From Datnioides undecimradiatus (Eukaryota; Chordata; Actinopteri; Lobotiformes; Datnioididae), in NCBI GenBank assembly GCA_008933995.1, contig WARS01000007.1, forward strand, positions 10,592,623 to 10,656,622: a stretch of DNA of 64,000 nt, read 5' to 3'. Both the position numbers and the translations under genes were made by a program. Shown here piece by piece: positions 42,947 to 55,195 of this stretch (position 1 is the first letter of the stretch; every line of letters begins with the position of its first letter). A model generated the notes under the pieces. The model did no database searches and was not told the origin of the DNA. It saw only the letters and a program-made list of their open reading frames with translations.

Positions 42947-45900
42947 AAATCATCAGACAGCTACTAAATGAGCACTTGATAGCTAATTAGCGCTAGCTCA
43001 GACTAGCCGAATCTGACAAAGGGGAAGGCAATGGGACATGTGGACATCACTCATTAGGCTTCGCTCAATGGGGGGACTATCATCCAAATCAAACTGGCAA
43101 ACATATTCTGCACAAAAAGGCTTGGAAGGCTTTTGAAACCAATATGATCATGTGCACATGAATCAGTTAATCCTCTGAAATGGCACCGAATGTATGATAC
43201 CTGTGCTTTGGGCTTGGTTTGCAAGAGAGAGCATCAAATTTTGCACAACTGCAGACACACAGGAACCGTGTTTCACGTCCCGCTGTAGGCCTTTACATAT
43301 CGACATACAGCCACTCAAAAGGGTAGTCGACAATCATTTGTCTTTCTCTGTAAAACCGTATCTGAGGATTAAGTGTGAAATTACTAAAGACCAATATTTC
43401 CCACAATATTTGCGCATGCTGTGCAGCTTCGGTTCACCATAAAATATGGCATGGTGTGAAACTGGCACTAGCAGATCATGCTGAGGACAACTTAGTCTCA
43501 CTTTGCCAACTCAAGGCCCCACCATCTGCCGTGTGCTGTCACATTAATATTAGAGCCCATTAACACTTATTCCTTTATTTTTATTCTATTTCTGTAAGTG
43601 TTTTTTTTTTCTTTCTTTCTTTTCTCCTTCACAATTCACCATAAGGCTCTGGTTTATGCTCAAAACTGTATATATGTGGGTATATATTTTAGACCATCTA
43701 GTCATCTTTTTATTCTAAATCCACCGTGATCTCAAAGCTTAGTTTGTTGACCGGTGCGGCACCAGGAAAAAGGCCAGCAAGCTGTGTATACCGAGCAGGT
43801 GTATACCAAGTTTTAAAAAGGAAACCTTTCTATTTGATGCAAGATCAAGCACAAGCCAGTCAGACAGTCAGCCTGCCAGGCAGGCATGGGGGTGTCAATG
43901 AAAGAAAAACAAAGAGAAAAGGAGCTGCTGTTGCAGCTTTTCCCTAAAAGCTCGTTAATCCCAATTTAGCTGTCACAGGGATGAGGTAGGTGTGAGTTTG
44001 TGTGTTTGTGTGTGAGGATGTGTGTGTTTGAGAGAGAGAGAGAGAATGTGAAGCAGGAAATAAAGTCTTCTTGCAGCCTTACACCATTGCTTGGTAAGCT
44101 GTCACATCAACCAGCCAATTAGCCTGATGGCCAGTGAAAAGTTAATTTCCTCGGTCTACGAGCAATGCTGTGTGTTTGCAGGGGTTGAGGCTGAATAGGG
44201 CTTTAAGGCACCCTTTAAAAGAGTTCATTTTAATTGTACGGAACAGTGGTTGGAGATGTTAAATCTTAGAGAGCATGATTGTTAATGAATGTCAAGTGGA
44301 TCACCAAAATTCACCAAGTCGTGTGAAAGTGAGAATATAAAATCTGCTTGTTGTGTTTAACCATTCAGTAAGGAGAGGCGCTGAATAAAATCTCAGTTTC
44401 AATGCTAAATACATGTATGCACAGCGTTGACACCAGCATTTTAACAGGTTCCTGCCTGTTTTTCCCTTGCCATTGTTGCCACTTGCTTGGTCTAGATGAG
44501 TTTGGTCTTGATCTTCTCTATACGTAAAGTGTCCAGAGATTACCTTTTTTATTATTTGGCTCTATGCAAATAAAATGTAATTGAATTCAAACTCGAAGTA
44601 AAGGTACGATCACACCGACAACTTGTTATATAAGCAGCGACTCCAAAAACATGTTAGCTAAGCCTTTTGGGCAAAACAGCTGGCCTCTGGAGTGGGACTA
44701 CGGGCGAACCCAGACAATCAAATTAGAATAATGTCCCGCGTTGCAAAACACATCACACATCAAAACATAGAGGCACTACTGAGGCAGTAAAGCTCACCTT
44801 TTCCTTGAATTGAACTGACTAGCTCTTCAACTCTGTGCCTTGCACTGAAAGGTGAAGAGTATTTCAACTATTTGTGCGTCTAAAAGAACCAAAACCAAGT
44901 CGTGGTGCAAGAGCGACGCACAGGAGCAGAGCACATGCTGAACGCTACACCATAGCATTTGCCTGCGGTCAATGCATTTCTAGCATCATATCTCAGTGTG
45001 ATCACGCCCTCACTGTTCAATCAGATCATCTAATCAAACAAGGAATATGATTTGACAGCTAAGCCATTATTATTATTATTGAGTCTTTTCTCTTTGTCCA
45101 TGACATATATGCTAAACTAGGATAAACATGTCTGGACCTTCCATCTATCTTGCCCAGATTCCCCAAAATGGAAAGAGTCTAAAGAGGATCAATTGATTTT
45201 CTTGCCCACAAATGCAACACTGACATATTATCTCTGTATAAAATTGTTGCTCATTTAGCAAATAGTTGTCTTTTTGCATTTCTTTTTTTTTTTTTATTTC
45301 TTTATTGCAGACACAGAGCCACATAGCATTTTTTTGTGCAAATGTAAATCCTAACTGCAGTTTCCATTTGACTTTGTTTTGGTCTCCTGCAACTCTTGTG
45401 TGAAAAAAAAAAAAAATCTAGCTATTCAGCTGCTAAATGTGTCATTCTGTTCACCAGATGATTCAAATCCATTGCTAATAGGAAAATAAAAAATATTGAT
45501 GCAGTATTATCATAACTATGATCATCAGAAAGCAGAAACCTGAAAAGCCGTTCTATGTGAGAAGTCAGTTGAGGTAAGCATTAAATCCCGAGCCAGTCAG
45601 AAGACAGTTGATGTTAATGTTCTCACACTACACAAGCTAAAGTATCTATCAAGGTGCAACGTCTTTTGGAATGCCTAGACCAATTATCCTCCATTCACCA
45701 GGCACTCTGTAAGTGTGTGCATATAATTTATGTGCGTGTGTGTGTTTAAGAGAAAGACAGAGCGAGAGTCGTCTGACTCTGCTTCCTCCTCTCAGCTCTT
45801 AATTAGAGCTTAATGTAAAAAGACTCAAATATTGTGAGGCGTGCGCGTACGTACACACCCGGAAGCGCCTGGAAGGCTGCCAGGAGCAGGTGATACGACC

Positions 45901-48044
45901 TCCTTTACTCTCATCACCTGTGTCAGAAATACACTCACTTAGACACACACATCCAATCTCTCCCCAGTATTAAGAGACCTATCTCACTGTTTAATTTTTT
46001 AAAAGACAGTGTACTTATTTTAGAAAAAAGGCTTTTCCTGGCTCCGGTCTCACTTTCAGGGAAATTGGAACAAAAGTTCAACACACAGTAGAGAATTAAA
46101 ACTGTGCTGACTCAGTACGAAACGGGTAGAGATTACTGTGTGAGGTGTCCATATAATAAGCCAATGAACACGTAAAACAGAAACCACAGCTTTGGTTTTT
46201 GAAGAAACTTCCTCACTTCTTCTTCTCACATCATCTCCTACCTTTTGTCAGTTACCCCGGTTCAACCCGGTCTGCTGTGAATATTTTCCATATGCAGCTA
46301 TTCCGCATTAATGATTTACATTCAGCAGCAGCTCTCAGTGCCACTGTAGGTAAAAGTATGATGTTCATAAGAGATATGCATATCGTTCAATGACATTTGT
46401 GATCTTTATTTAACCATATTAGCAAGGTTTTCAAAAAAAGCTTATATTCATCCCTCTATGTTCTACATGGCCGTAGGACGAAATACATAATAAGCGAGAA
46501 ACTGTTTGGTGGATGTATGAAATATGACACAATTTATTTAAAAAAAAAGCTAATTAAAATGTCACTTTCTCATGTAAAAGCACTGTAGACAGCACGAACA
46601 ACTGACATTCAGTATAAACCCACAGAAAATTAGAAGAACTTTACAACTTTTTTCAGACCCTGCCAACCTTAACGGATTCTCAAAAGCTGAAGTCTATAAC
46701 TCTCCACAGAACACAGGTCACTGAGCGCAAACTTGAATCAGCAGTTGCGAAACCCAAAGCACCACCTACTTACTGATATTAATGCATAGAAACACAAGCG
46801 TGGGAAACCTCTCACGTTTGCTGCAGCAGCTCCTCATTTAAACAGGATTTATTGGCACTGTCAACGAGGGCAGGTGCGACCTGAGAGGCTAATTAACATT
46901 TCTCAGTAGCGCAGTGTGGAGTATCTCCAGCCATGCTAATCAGGCCACCATTTGTGTTTTACAATATTCCACCATATAGACTGGTGTTTTAATGATATAT
47001 TATAACAAATGCCAGGCAGGTGGAGCACCAACCAGCGTCTACTCAGATACGTGTGCTGTATGTCTTTCACACAACCAGATTAATTCAATCTCAGCTGGTT
47101 GCTTCAGAGGCCTAAAGTTCCTATTTCTGTCACTGCTGTATTAATTGCAAGTCAACTGTTGTTCAGGCACTGAACGGGTCTGCTCACAATACATAGGCCG
47201 AATGCGTCCCTGATTCAGAATTGACTGTTTTAACATTTGACTGATATTCAATTGCGTTGCCTTTCCACAGCAATTAAATGCAACGTTGCAGTGTGAACTG
47301 TGATGCTTGATTAAATGTGACAAGGTCAGGTCACAAAGTGGGTCACGGCAGAGAGACACAGCTACTTTGTGCCTCTTGAGGGTTTTTTTTTTTTTGAATA
47401 AACAGCAAAAATCAGTAGAGAAAACAGCGGGGAACTGACTTCCCCCTCAATCAAATGTGTTTTATTTTCCACAATATTAGCATTGAAAATGTACTTCACA
47501 ATGGGGCTTCCTCTGTCCCACATGCCTCTGCTGGATGCCGTCATTCTATTTTATCTTTTTTTTTACATTTCATTCAGTTTGTTTTTTCTGTTTTTTCCTG
47601 ACTTTCTTTAAATCCCTTCCCGGCTTCGCAAATTCAATTGACTTTTTCTTCCCTCTTTGTCACTCCCCCACTCCCCTCCCACTTACCCTCGCTCAATTTC
47701 TGCCTTTCATTACATATGCCTGCTTTATTGCAGTTTGCATTTGGATTCAGCCAGGTCCCAAAAGCTGAATGCTTAGTGGTTCGACTAATAATTGCATCAG
47801 TCATTAAATATTAACAGAATGAAACAAGTGTCCTGTGCTATAAAAAGTGATAAAAGAGTGGAGAAGAGTCGCTCTAGGGGGGTCTAATGAAAATTTAATA
47901 TTTCTGTAATAGTGTTTTGAGTGATATTTTCATTATTCCATAATGGCACTAGAATGTCTCACTACTTGGTAATTAGCCCGCTACTCCTATAATAATTCTG
48001 TCTTCCTCTTTTTTCTCTGTTTCTTTGCCTCTTTTCTCTCTTAG

Positions 48045-48289
48045 ATGTCATAATTCAGGACATCAGTCTTACTTTGGGGAATGAATTCTTCCTTCAAGCA
48101 GTCCTTTTCCTCCACTCTGCACCGGCGTTCGCACTTCTTGGCAGGCCTTATCTTCTGTGTGCATTCATAAACAGCCAGCTGCCAGCGTTCCCTGATCTGA
48201 CTACCTGGATATAAAGTGTACCTGAGACGGAAGGCATCACATTCCTCGAGCAGGTGCTGCCAGAGGTTCAGTGTTCATCGAGTCGTGAG
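48045..48289 (+). other. Exon candidate on the plus strand (non-coding or UTR)
   Basis: A long pyrimidine tract (48001-48040) ends in CTCTCTTAG, a strong acceptor. The following 245 bases end in CGTGAG and GTGAGCC, a strong donor. All three plus-strand frames contain stops within the interval: two within the first 45 bases, and the third open for about 49 codons before a TAA. If transcribed from this strand it would be a UTR, lncRNA or stop-containing exon. The same DNA has a longer open frame on the other strand; only one of the two is likely real. Confidence 0.35.
48073..48256 (-). other. Exon candidate on the minus strand (coding, cysteine-containing)
   Basis: The minus strand is open for 77 codons (48044-48274). 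A possible acceptor (CTCTGGCAG) lies before CACCTGCTCGAGG, and a consensus donor follows the exon at CCCCAAA with GTAAGACT. Between them, 61 codons encode HLLEECDAFRLRYTLYPG, then SQIRERWQLAVYECTQKI and RPAKKCERRCRVEEKDCLKE. Five cysteines, including a C-x3-C-x6-C pattern, and a balanced composition look like an extracellular domain exon rather than random sequence. I could not place it in a family. The acceptor pyrimidine tract is weak. There is no Met, so it would be an internal exon. Confidence 0.35.
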
Positions 48290-51200
48290 GTGAGCCTACA
48301 CAGAAAATGAAAATGCAAACGTGGAGTTTGAGCTAAGTGGTTCCAGCGTTCAGCAGATAGAGTATTTTCTGCAGTGATAGGTACTATTAGGTGTCACATG
48401 TTTGATATTTTGGATCATCCTATAATTTAAAGCCACCACACTCTTATTTTAAAAATGACAGTGTGGATTCTACAACAATTGAAGGATGCAATCTGGAAAA
48501 TATTAAAATAACATTGTTTGCAAAAGGAGTCAGCATGAGGTATTTTATTTATTGTTTTAAGCTTTATTTCTTTTACAATGTAGCGACGACCAACAAAGGA
48601 GCTTGCACACATGTCATGTTAGCGACATCCTTACAACAAGACAGAGACGGTGACATCATATATCAGCTTTAAAGGAGACAGCAGCGCCCCAGCAGGGACT
48701 CAGATCATTTAGAAGCTCTGGTTTACAGCTGAACTAAATCCCACTGGGCCAAGCAGGAAGCTTACAGAGGAGAGGGATAAATGGCTCCAGGCAGGTCAAG
48801 TACAAACTACTATAGATGGGGACATCAGAGCTAAATAGAAGCCCTTTTGTTACCTGCTTTAAATACAAGCATTGGTGTAAATGAGTTTCCCTTTTAGGAC
48901 TAAAGATCAGACTCACACGAGAAACAGTCTGACCACAGAGGAGTCATTAATGTGTTTCACTGGCTGACATGTAAACACAGGTATGTTGTGGGTCACCCAG
49001 GTTTGGTGTAAAACGGCCCAACATGGTTCAGCCTGCAGGATACCACTGACTACTCAAGGAGACCCCCCCCCCCTTGCAGGAGCAGCTACCACCTTATCAG
49101 GCTACCAAACTGAACAGCAACGTCACTGAGCTGCAGCTCCGCAGGCTGTATCCGGTCCTGGCTCACACAGACTCTAAACCAACCACTTCACACCTCACCT
49201 ACAGCCATCTGCCCACCCCCCATGCTCCAGATCTGTTAAAGGTGTGCTGGATATTCAGGAAATATGACTCCAGGAAGTCTCCGGAGTAGGCTTCATCTCT
49301 CCTGCCTCTCTACAACGCTATGCTGGTGAGTGCCATTTCCACAGATGTCCTCAGTTGCTGTGTTGATATGTACATTCACAACCAGGTTACTGTTGGCCTT
49401 CAGCATGGGCTTTCTAAATTGTCACGCCAACAAGAAAGCAAGTTTCTCTTGCTGGACTAAGGGATTAGAGAAACCAGATTAGCACGGCCGGGGTGTCCAT
49501 GAGTGCACATATGCATGACAAAGACTTCAAATAGAAAAAGTGTCACTTTGACAGCGATTTCAAAACCCATCAGCTATCTGTCTGACGACAATTTAACCTC
49601 TAGAGACGACGGCCAATATTTCAGGATTCGGATACAGGCAGCGGATAATCCCGGCCAAGACTTCTAACATCCAACTAAGAGGGTGAAGTCTGAGTTGAGA
49701 GACAAAGTTTACTGCTAGATTGTCTGCATATACATACAGATAATATAAAATAGGCTAATTAAAAGTATAATCATCGTCACATGATAGCTGATGAGTCAGA
49801 GACACAATCACCCTGACAGTCCGACCTGCCTCAGAACAGTCAAAACCCTCAGCTGGACCCCCTGCACTACACCAAGCATGCTAACAGCCGGTGGATGATG
49901 CACAGGACTGAACTTCACCTTATAGCCAGGCTCACAAACTGACATCCACGTAGTTGCGACAACAAAGGCCATACCAGTATGTGGTATAGTAGTTATCTTT
50001 CTTTTAAACTCAAATACTGAATGTTTGCTGACTATTTCCCAGAACTTTGTAGCTACTACTTATCTGGAATATGTCTGATAAGAAGTTGGCACTTGCATTG
50101 TTAGTCCATGGTCTTTTGGTTGTAAAGGGAGAAAGAAAGAGGCAGAGACAAAAAAAACAAACAAGTTAAAGCACACTAAATCAATAAGTGAAGACGAGGA
50201 TACCACAGTGACAGGCACAAAGGGCTTTCCCAAACTACCGAGCTAACCAGCCAATCTCTCTCACTGATTTACCATGCTCAGCTTTCCAAAAAGCTGTTGA
50301 CCATCATCCATCTAGTGCCAACCACAGAAACTAGATCTGCAGAGGCTTACAGACAGCCAGACATTGTCCGACCAGAGGTCTGATGTGTCCCAGCTCAAAG
50401 CATCTACACTATCTGACTATCTGAGGATTTAGTTTGTGGAGCTCTCATACTCCAAGCCTTCTGAGCTGACAGTACCAACGTCTCTGTACTGGTGGATCTT
50501 TGTTTCCTGACAGACAGAGAACAGCACCATGCACCAAAGAGAAGAGAACTTCTCTGACTCACCTACTCTCAGGACAGACGGAAAGGTGGTTCACCTTAAA
50601 ATAACTGAAGAGATGTTCAAGTGGAGCTATATATGTGAGTGTGTGAGTGTACCTGTGTTTGAAATCATAGAGACAGAGGTGGTGGGGTTTGAGTGATGGT
50701 GTGATGTGTCAGGCATATTTCTTTCCTATAAGACTGAAATAGTTAATTGATGTGCGCTCAGCCGCCACTTCCACCTGTGCAGTCTAATGCAGTACAACAG
50801 CTCCGCAATCAGTTCCAGCTCTTTAAAGCTCACAATGTGTTTTTTTTTAAAGGTGTCCGATCAACTATATGTTTATCAGTGAGGGTGTAGCTATGTTACA
50901 TTTATACATGGGTAACACCTTTTTTAAAACATTTCGATAAGAGATCAGACATAAGATATGCAAATCAGTATAATTTCAAAGCAAGTAACTGAGAGCACAC
51001 CTAACGCAGATCTGCCGTGAGATGAGATGCTGCTGGCATAATACTGCGTTCACAAACTGTGATTAAAGACAGATGCTTTTCTAATCGCTCAAACACGCAC
51101 TAATGATGCTGATGTTATTTACTGCGTAGCGATCCACCCTGTGTAATTATCGAAAACATGACCTCTGCCAGTCCTTCACAGGGAATCGATGAATACAGTG

Positions 51201-54200
51201 TGGTTTATTGGAAAGGGAACGGTAAAGCTCTGGTGCGGTGGTCAGCGTGTATTCACTCAGTGAGGTCGTAGATGGGAGGATAATGGGAAAGGAGTTTAAC
51301 TGAATAGGTGCATAACTACAGGTACCATTTTAGGTCAAAAGACCCTTTGAATGACAATCAGAAAACTTTTCTTGTGGAATTATTGTTACAATGGCCTTGC
51401 TCATAACATATAAATATAATGGTAAAAATGCATTTATTGGTCACATGGTCACAGCTGTTTCTCATCATGTTTCATTAAGAGATTTTACCATGTTCACTTT
51501 TCCTTACGTCTTCCTGTTGATCCTTGGCTGACATCTTGCCCAAATATATGAATATTCCATTGATCAGATTATATGGATGCTGGTACTATCATTATATATC
51601 ATATCCTAGCTCCATCTACTCCAACAGGCCTTTATTTGGTGAACTGAGATCTGTATATATGGGAGAAAATCCAAGATCAAAAATACCCTCTTTACATAAT
51701 TTTCACACAAAATAATTCAGTGGGGTTGCCAAGCTAAAAATTGCTGTTTAAACAGGAAGAGTGGGGGGATGATGAACAATGTTGGCTGACATGGGCATGG
51801 GTCAATGAGCAATGAATTATGAAAATGTGCATGTAGCATATTTTTCTCTCTCTCTCTGGAACTCCCTCCCCGTCATCTCTCTCTTCCAGAAGTAGCTATC
51901 AAAAACTATTTATGATCCTACAATTAGACTGCTAATAGGCTTCAAAACTGCTGCGGGTGCTTCGCTCAGAGAGGCATCAGAAAAGCCCTCCAGATTGACC
52001 ACAGAGTCAGTAAATACACACCTTTCTCAAATGAATCTGGGAAATGTGCATATTTAGTAACACCTGACACCATGACGCCACACTGGGCAGCCTGATAAAT
52101 AGTGCAGTTCTGCAGCTCATGTTCCTTTAGCAGTAGCAACAACAAAAAGCAACTAAAAAAAATAGTGGGGAAAAAAGCCAATTTATGTAACTGTCTTAAA
52201 AAGAAATTTAGAAGAAGACTTTGTTTTTGTCACTGGAAAACCTTGTGACTGGCCATAGCAGTTGGTGAAAATCACTGGATGAGCTTGTTTATTGCATGTT
52301 AAAAACAGGAGAGACCACATTTCACGGGCTCATTGGGCCCAAGGCAACTTTATGAAATGCTAAGGTCAGAACAGAGAACGGAAAACAGAACATGATGTAA
52401 AGCAAAACCAGGTGTTGTGCTTAGAAAAAGCATAAAACCCTAACTTATGATTTCTAAAATACCACAAAAGGCATTAAAAAAAGCTGATTTATTCATGTGG
52501 AGAAGATAAAGTTGGGTTATTTCATCACCAAGCAAATTTCAATGTTCTTCCAAACCCTTAATAATAAATGGGAAAGCAAACTATGGGAGAGCAAAACTGT
52601 TTTTTTAATGCAAATTTTGCAAATGATGCTGCCAAAAGTAAAATTACAACATAACTCAATGTGCTGCAGATGTGACTCAATGAGCTGTTTGCAGAATTTT
52701 CCCAGAACAAGAAGAACAGCATAACGAGTGTATGTTTATAGTTCAGTAATCAAACATATTAGCAAGTGTATTTTGTCAGCTTTATCAAATGCCTAAATAT
52801 TGCATGAATTTATGATTAAATGGTTTTAAATTACTTACTAGATAATTATTTGGAACCAGTGTAGTTTAAGTTCCCCTTGGATAATCGAGTGGTTTTCAAA
52901 TATAACACATATCTGTAAGTTACTAGATGGACTATTCATTTTTGTCTACAATAGCCCAGTTCTGTATTGTGTCCTGGTATTGTGTATCACTGTCATGGCT
53001 CTCTGTCTGGTGAAACTGAGCTATTGTTACCAAACTCCTGCTTCACCTTGGCTTCTCCTCCTATCTCAAAAGTCAAAAATGTCTGTTATAATACAAGTCT
53101 ATTGTACTGCAGACACACTGGACTGTAGACGCTTCCTCAAACTGGCAAAAAAGTTTAAACCAGAGAAGACAGGCTGAACAATTTGAAGGGAATTGTCATA
53201 TTTTTCTGTTGATTATTGTCACCCTGATCTAAATTATTATTAATAATGATGATTATGAATAATAGCTTCATATTTTGTCCTGTGGGCAAGTCATATCTGA
53301 CAAAGTTCTGATATCAGACTGATGATCCCTAATGATTCTGTTGATTCTTGAGCTAATGTTAGCCTCGCAGATTGACAGGTCCAGTCGCCTCACGGTCAGA
53401 AGATGCAAACAGGGACATAGGAAAAGACAACAAGTGCGAAAAGCGACTACATAATTATGGAAAGGCAGATGCTACTGATGTGGGCCAATGGTGCATTTCT
53501 TTAAATGTTGCTCCTGCATTGTGCAGAACTATGTCCTTCCTTTTCATAATGGATGGTACAGTCTGTGCTAAAGGAGGTAGAAATGAAAGCACTGAAGCAT
53601 CTTTCATTAGCATTTAGAGGAACTGAACAGCTCTTATCATGGCTGCCACTTGGATACTTCTGGGTCACTTTAAGGAAAAACACTATTCAACTACAACCTT
53701 TCAGCAGTTTTAGGGTTTTCGCAATCTGTCCCATTTCATTTCTCAGTTCTCTACATTTGGGTCCCATCCCAGTTGTCCCTCTCCAACCAGCCATAGTAAA
53801 GGCAATAAGCCTCACACAAGGATATAGTTTGCTTAGAAGTAAACCTGGCCAAGTGCCTTACGTTTATGCTTGCCAGCTAACCAGTTAGCCTCTAGGCACC
53901 TCTTGATAGTGACAGGCTGCAGCCAAAGTTAGGAAGGAAAAGTCAAAATAAATAACTAACTGTGTAAATGTAAGTTAATTGGCTTATAGTATCACTGCTC
54001 CATCATTGAGGCATCATAGATCTGACTATAATTCCACTTGTGTATCCTGTTATCAGTATTGTGATTTGGCACCCTGTGATACTGGCTCCATTCAGGTGAC
54101 AGTAGTCCCATCACAGCATCCATGGAGGCGCAGGCAGTCACTTTCCCCATCAAAGTAAATCTCAAGAGAAGGCTCTGTGAAATTCCCTTGCACATACAGG

Positions 54201-54844
54201 TGAAGTGGTGGATTTTAAAGCAACAATAGAAAGAAATGTCATTGCACATGTGTTCTCCAGTGTTATAACTATAGTTTGTAAAGGCTACGTACACATCCGC
54301 TGCATTTTAAATCAAATGGCTAATAGTTTCATTAAAAGCACTGCACATGATATTATGAAATCTTTTAAACAGTCTGGTGGTTAAGTCACCTCCTGCAAGA
54401 GCGAAGTATGGTGAGACATAGTCAGCTCTCCTGCACCTGGAGCATCGTACCTCCTTCCTGAGCTCCTGCTAGATCCTTCCACAGAGCGTAATAGATTCAT
54501 TGATTGGTCACAGTCTCGGTCAAAACAATCCCTTAGTTTTGCACGCACTCCTCATGCAATTGCGTTTGAATTGCATCATCATCATTTGGTTGGACGTCTA
54601 GTTAATGATCAGCTGCAGCAGGTAATTGATACACCAGCTGACGCCAAACGCAATGTATGTTTGGTGCGACAGCCTACCAGTCTATTCTGACAGTGCTTGC
54701 TGTGTAGTGTCGTACTCTCTACAGATAATATAACAGAACACGGCTATGCAATATTGAAATTGTCATTTCTGGACCTCCGTACCAGTTTGTTGTGCAGCAT
54801 TAAAACTGACGCCATTAAACAAAGGAGCTCTTAATTTGGCTTGT
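48290..54844. other. Non-coding region, no gene recognised
   Basis: No feature with family support. A C-run (49063-49073) precedes an AG and a 71-codon frame that I could not support as an exon. (TC)n lies near 51846-51859. The rest is AT-rich unique sequence. Confidence 0.45.
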
Positions 54845-54878
54845 TGGTCCCCTTCTTGGTCCCCTACTTGACCCTCGC

Positions 54879-54923
<45 letters not shown>

Positions 54924-55195
54924 GGTGTGGAGCTTCAGCTCCTGTGCACCTGTTTCCCATTCGCTCATCAAGCTCATGCAGTACCCTGCATCTGAACTGA
55001 CCCTTTTTCACGTGTGCCTCACGTCCACCGTCCTTTGCTTGCTCTCCGCCTGCCTGCCTTGCCCAGCATTACGCCGGTCTGAAAGTTGTGCCCTTATTGC
55101 CTGCCCCGCTCCACTGTAGCTCCAGTTCAGCTCTCCAAAACCTCACATCACCTGTTTTGCAATAAAACTCACTGTCTTGCTTTTGACAGTTGCAC
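54845..55195 (+). mobile_element. Decayed LTR-like remnant with internal (GT)n
   Basis: It contains CACCTGTTTCCCATTCGCTC, followed by pyrimidine-rich sequence with CTGCCTGCCTTGCCC and an AATAAA at about 55161 before CTCACTGTCTTGC. The order resembles the U3 promoter module, R region and poly(A) signal of gypsy LTRs in this window. A (GT)n array lies at 54882-54917. Ends and target duplication are not identifiable. It could instead be ordinary pyrimidine-rich DNA. Confidence 0.3.
54882..54917. repeat. (GT)n microsatellite
   Basis: An uninterrupted GT array of about 18 units. Confidence 0.95.

Larger units (their letters stand above)
38441..48044. other. Non-coding region with microsatellites
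   Basis: No gene assigned apart from the orphan ORF at 42593-42946. It contains (GT)n at 39953-39970 and 40067-40109, (TA)n at 40521-40545, an A-run of 31 bases at 40812-40842, an A-run at 41976-41989 and a (GA)n at 44031-44045. The last 160 bases (47880-48044) are AT-rich and end in a long pyrimidine tract before the exon candidate. Confidence 0.45.

Noticed and set aside
49063-49289. C-run plus CAG followed by a 71-codon frame, resembling a terminal exon
   Set aside because: The acceptor tract is a pure C-run, the peptide has no recognisable features, and no upstream exon was found.
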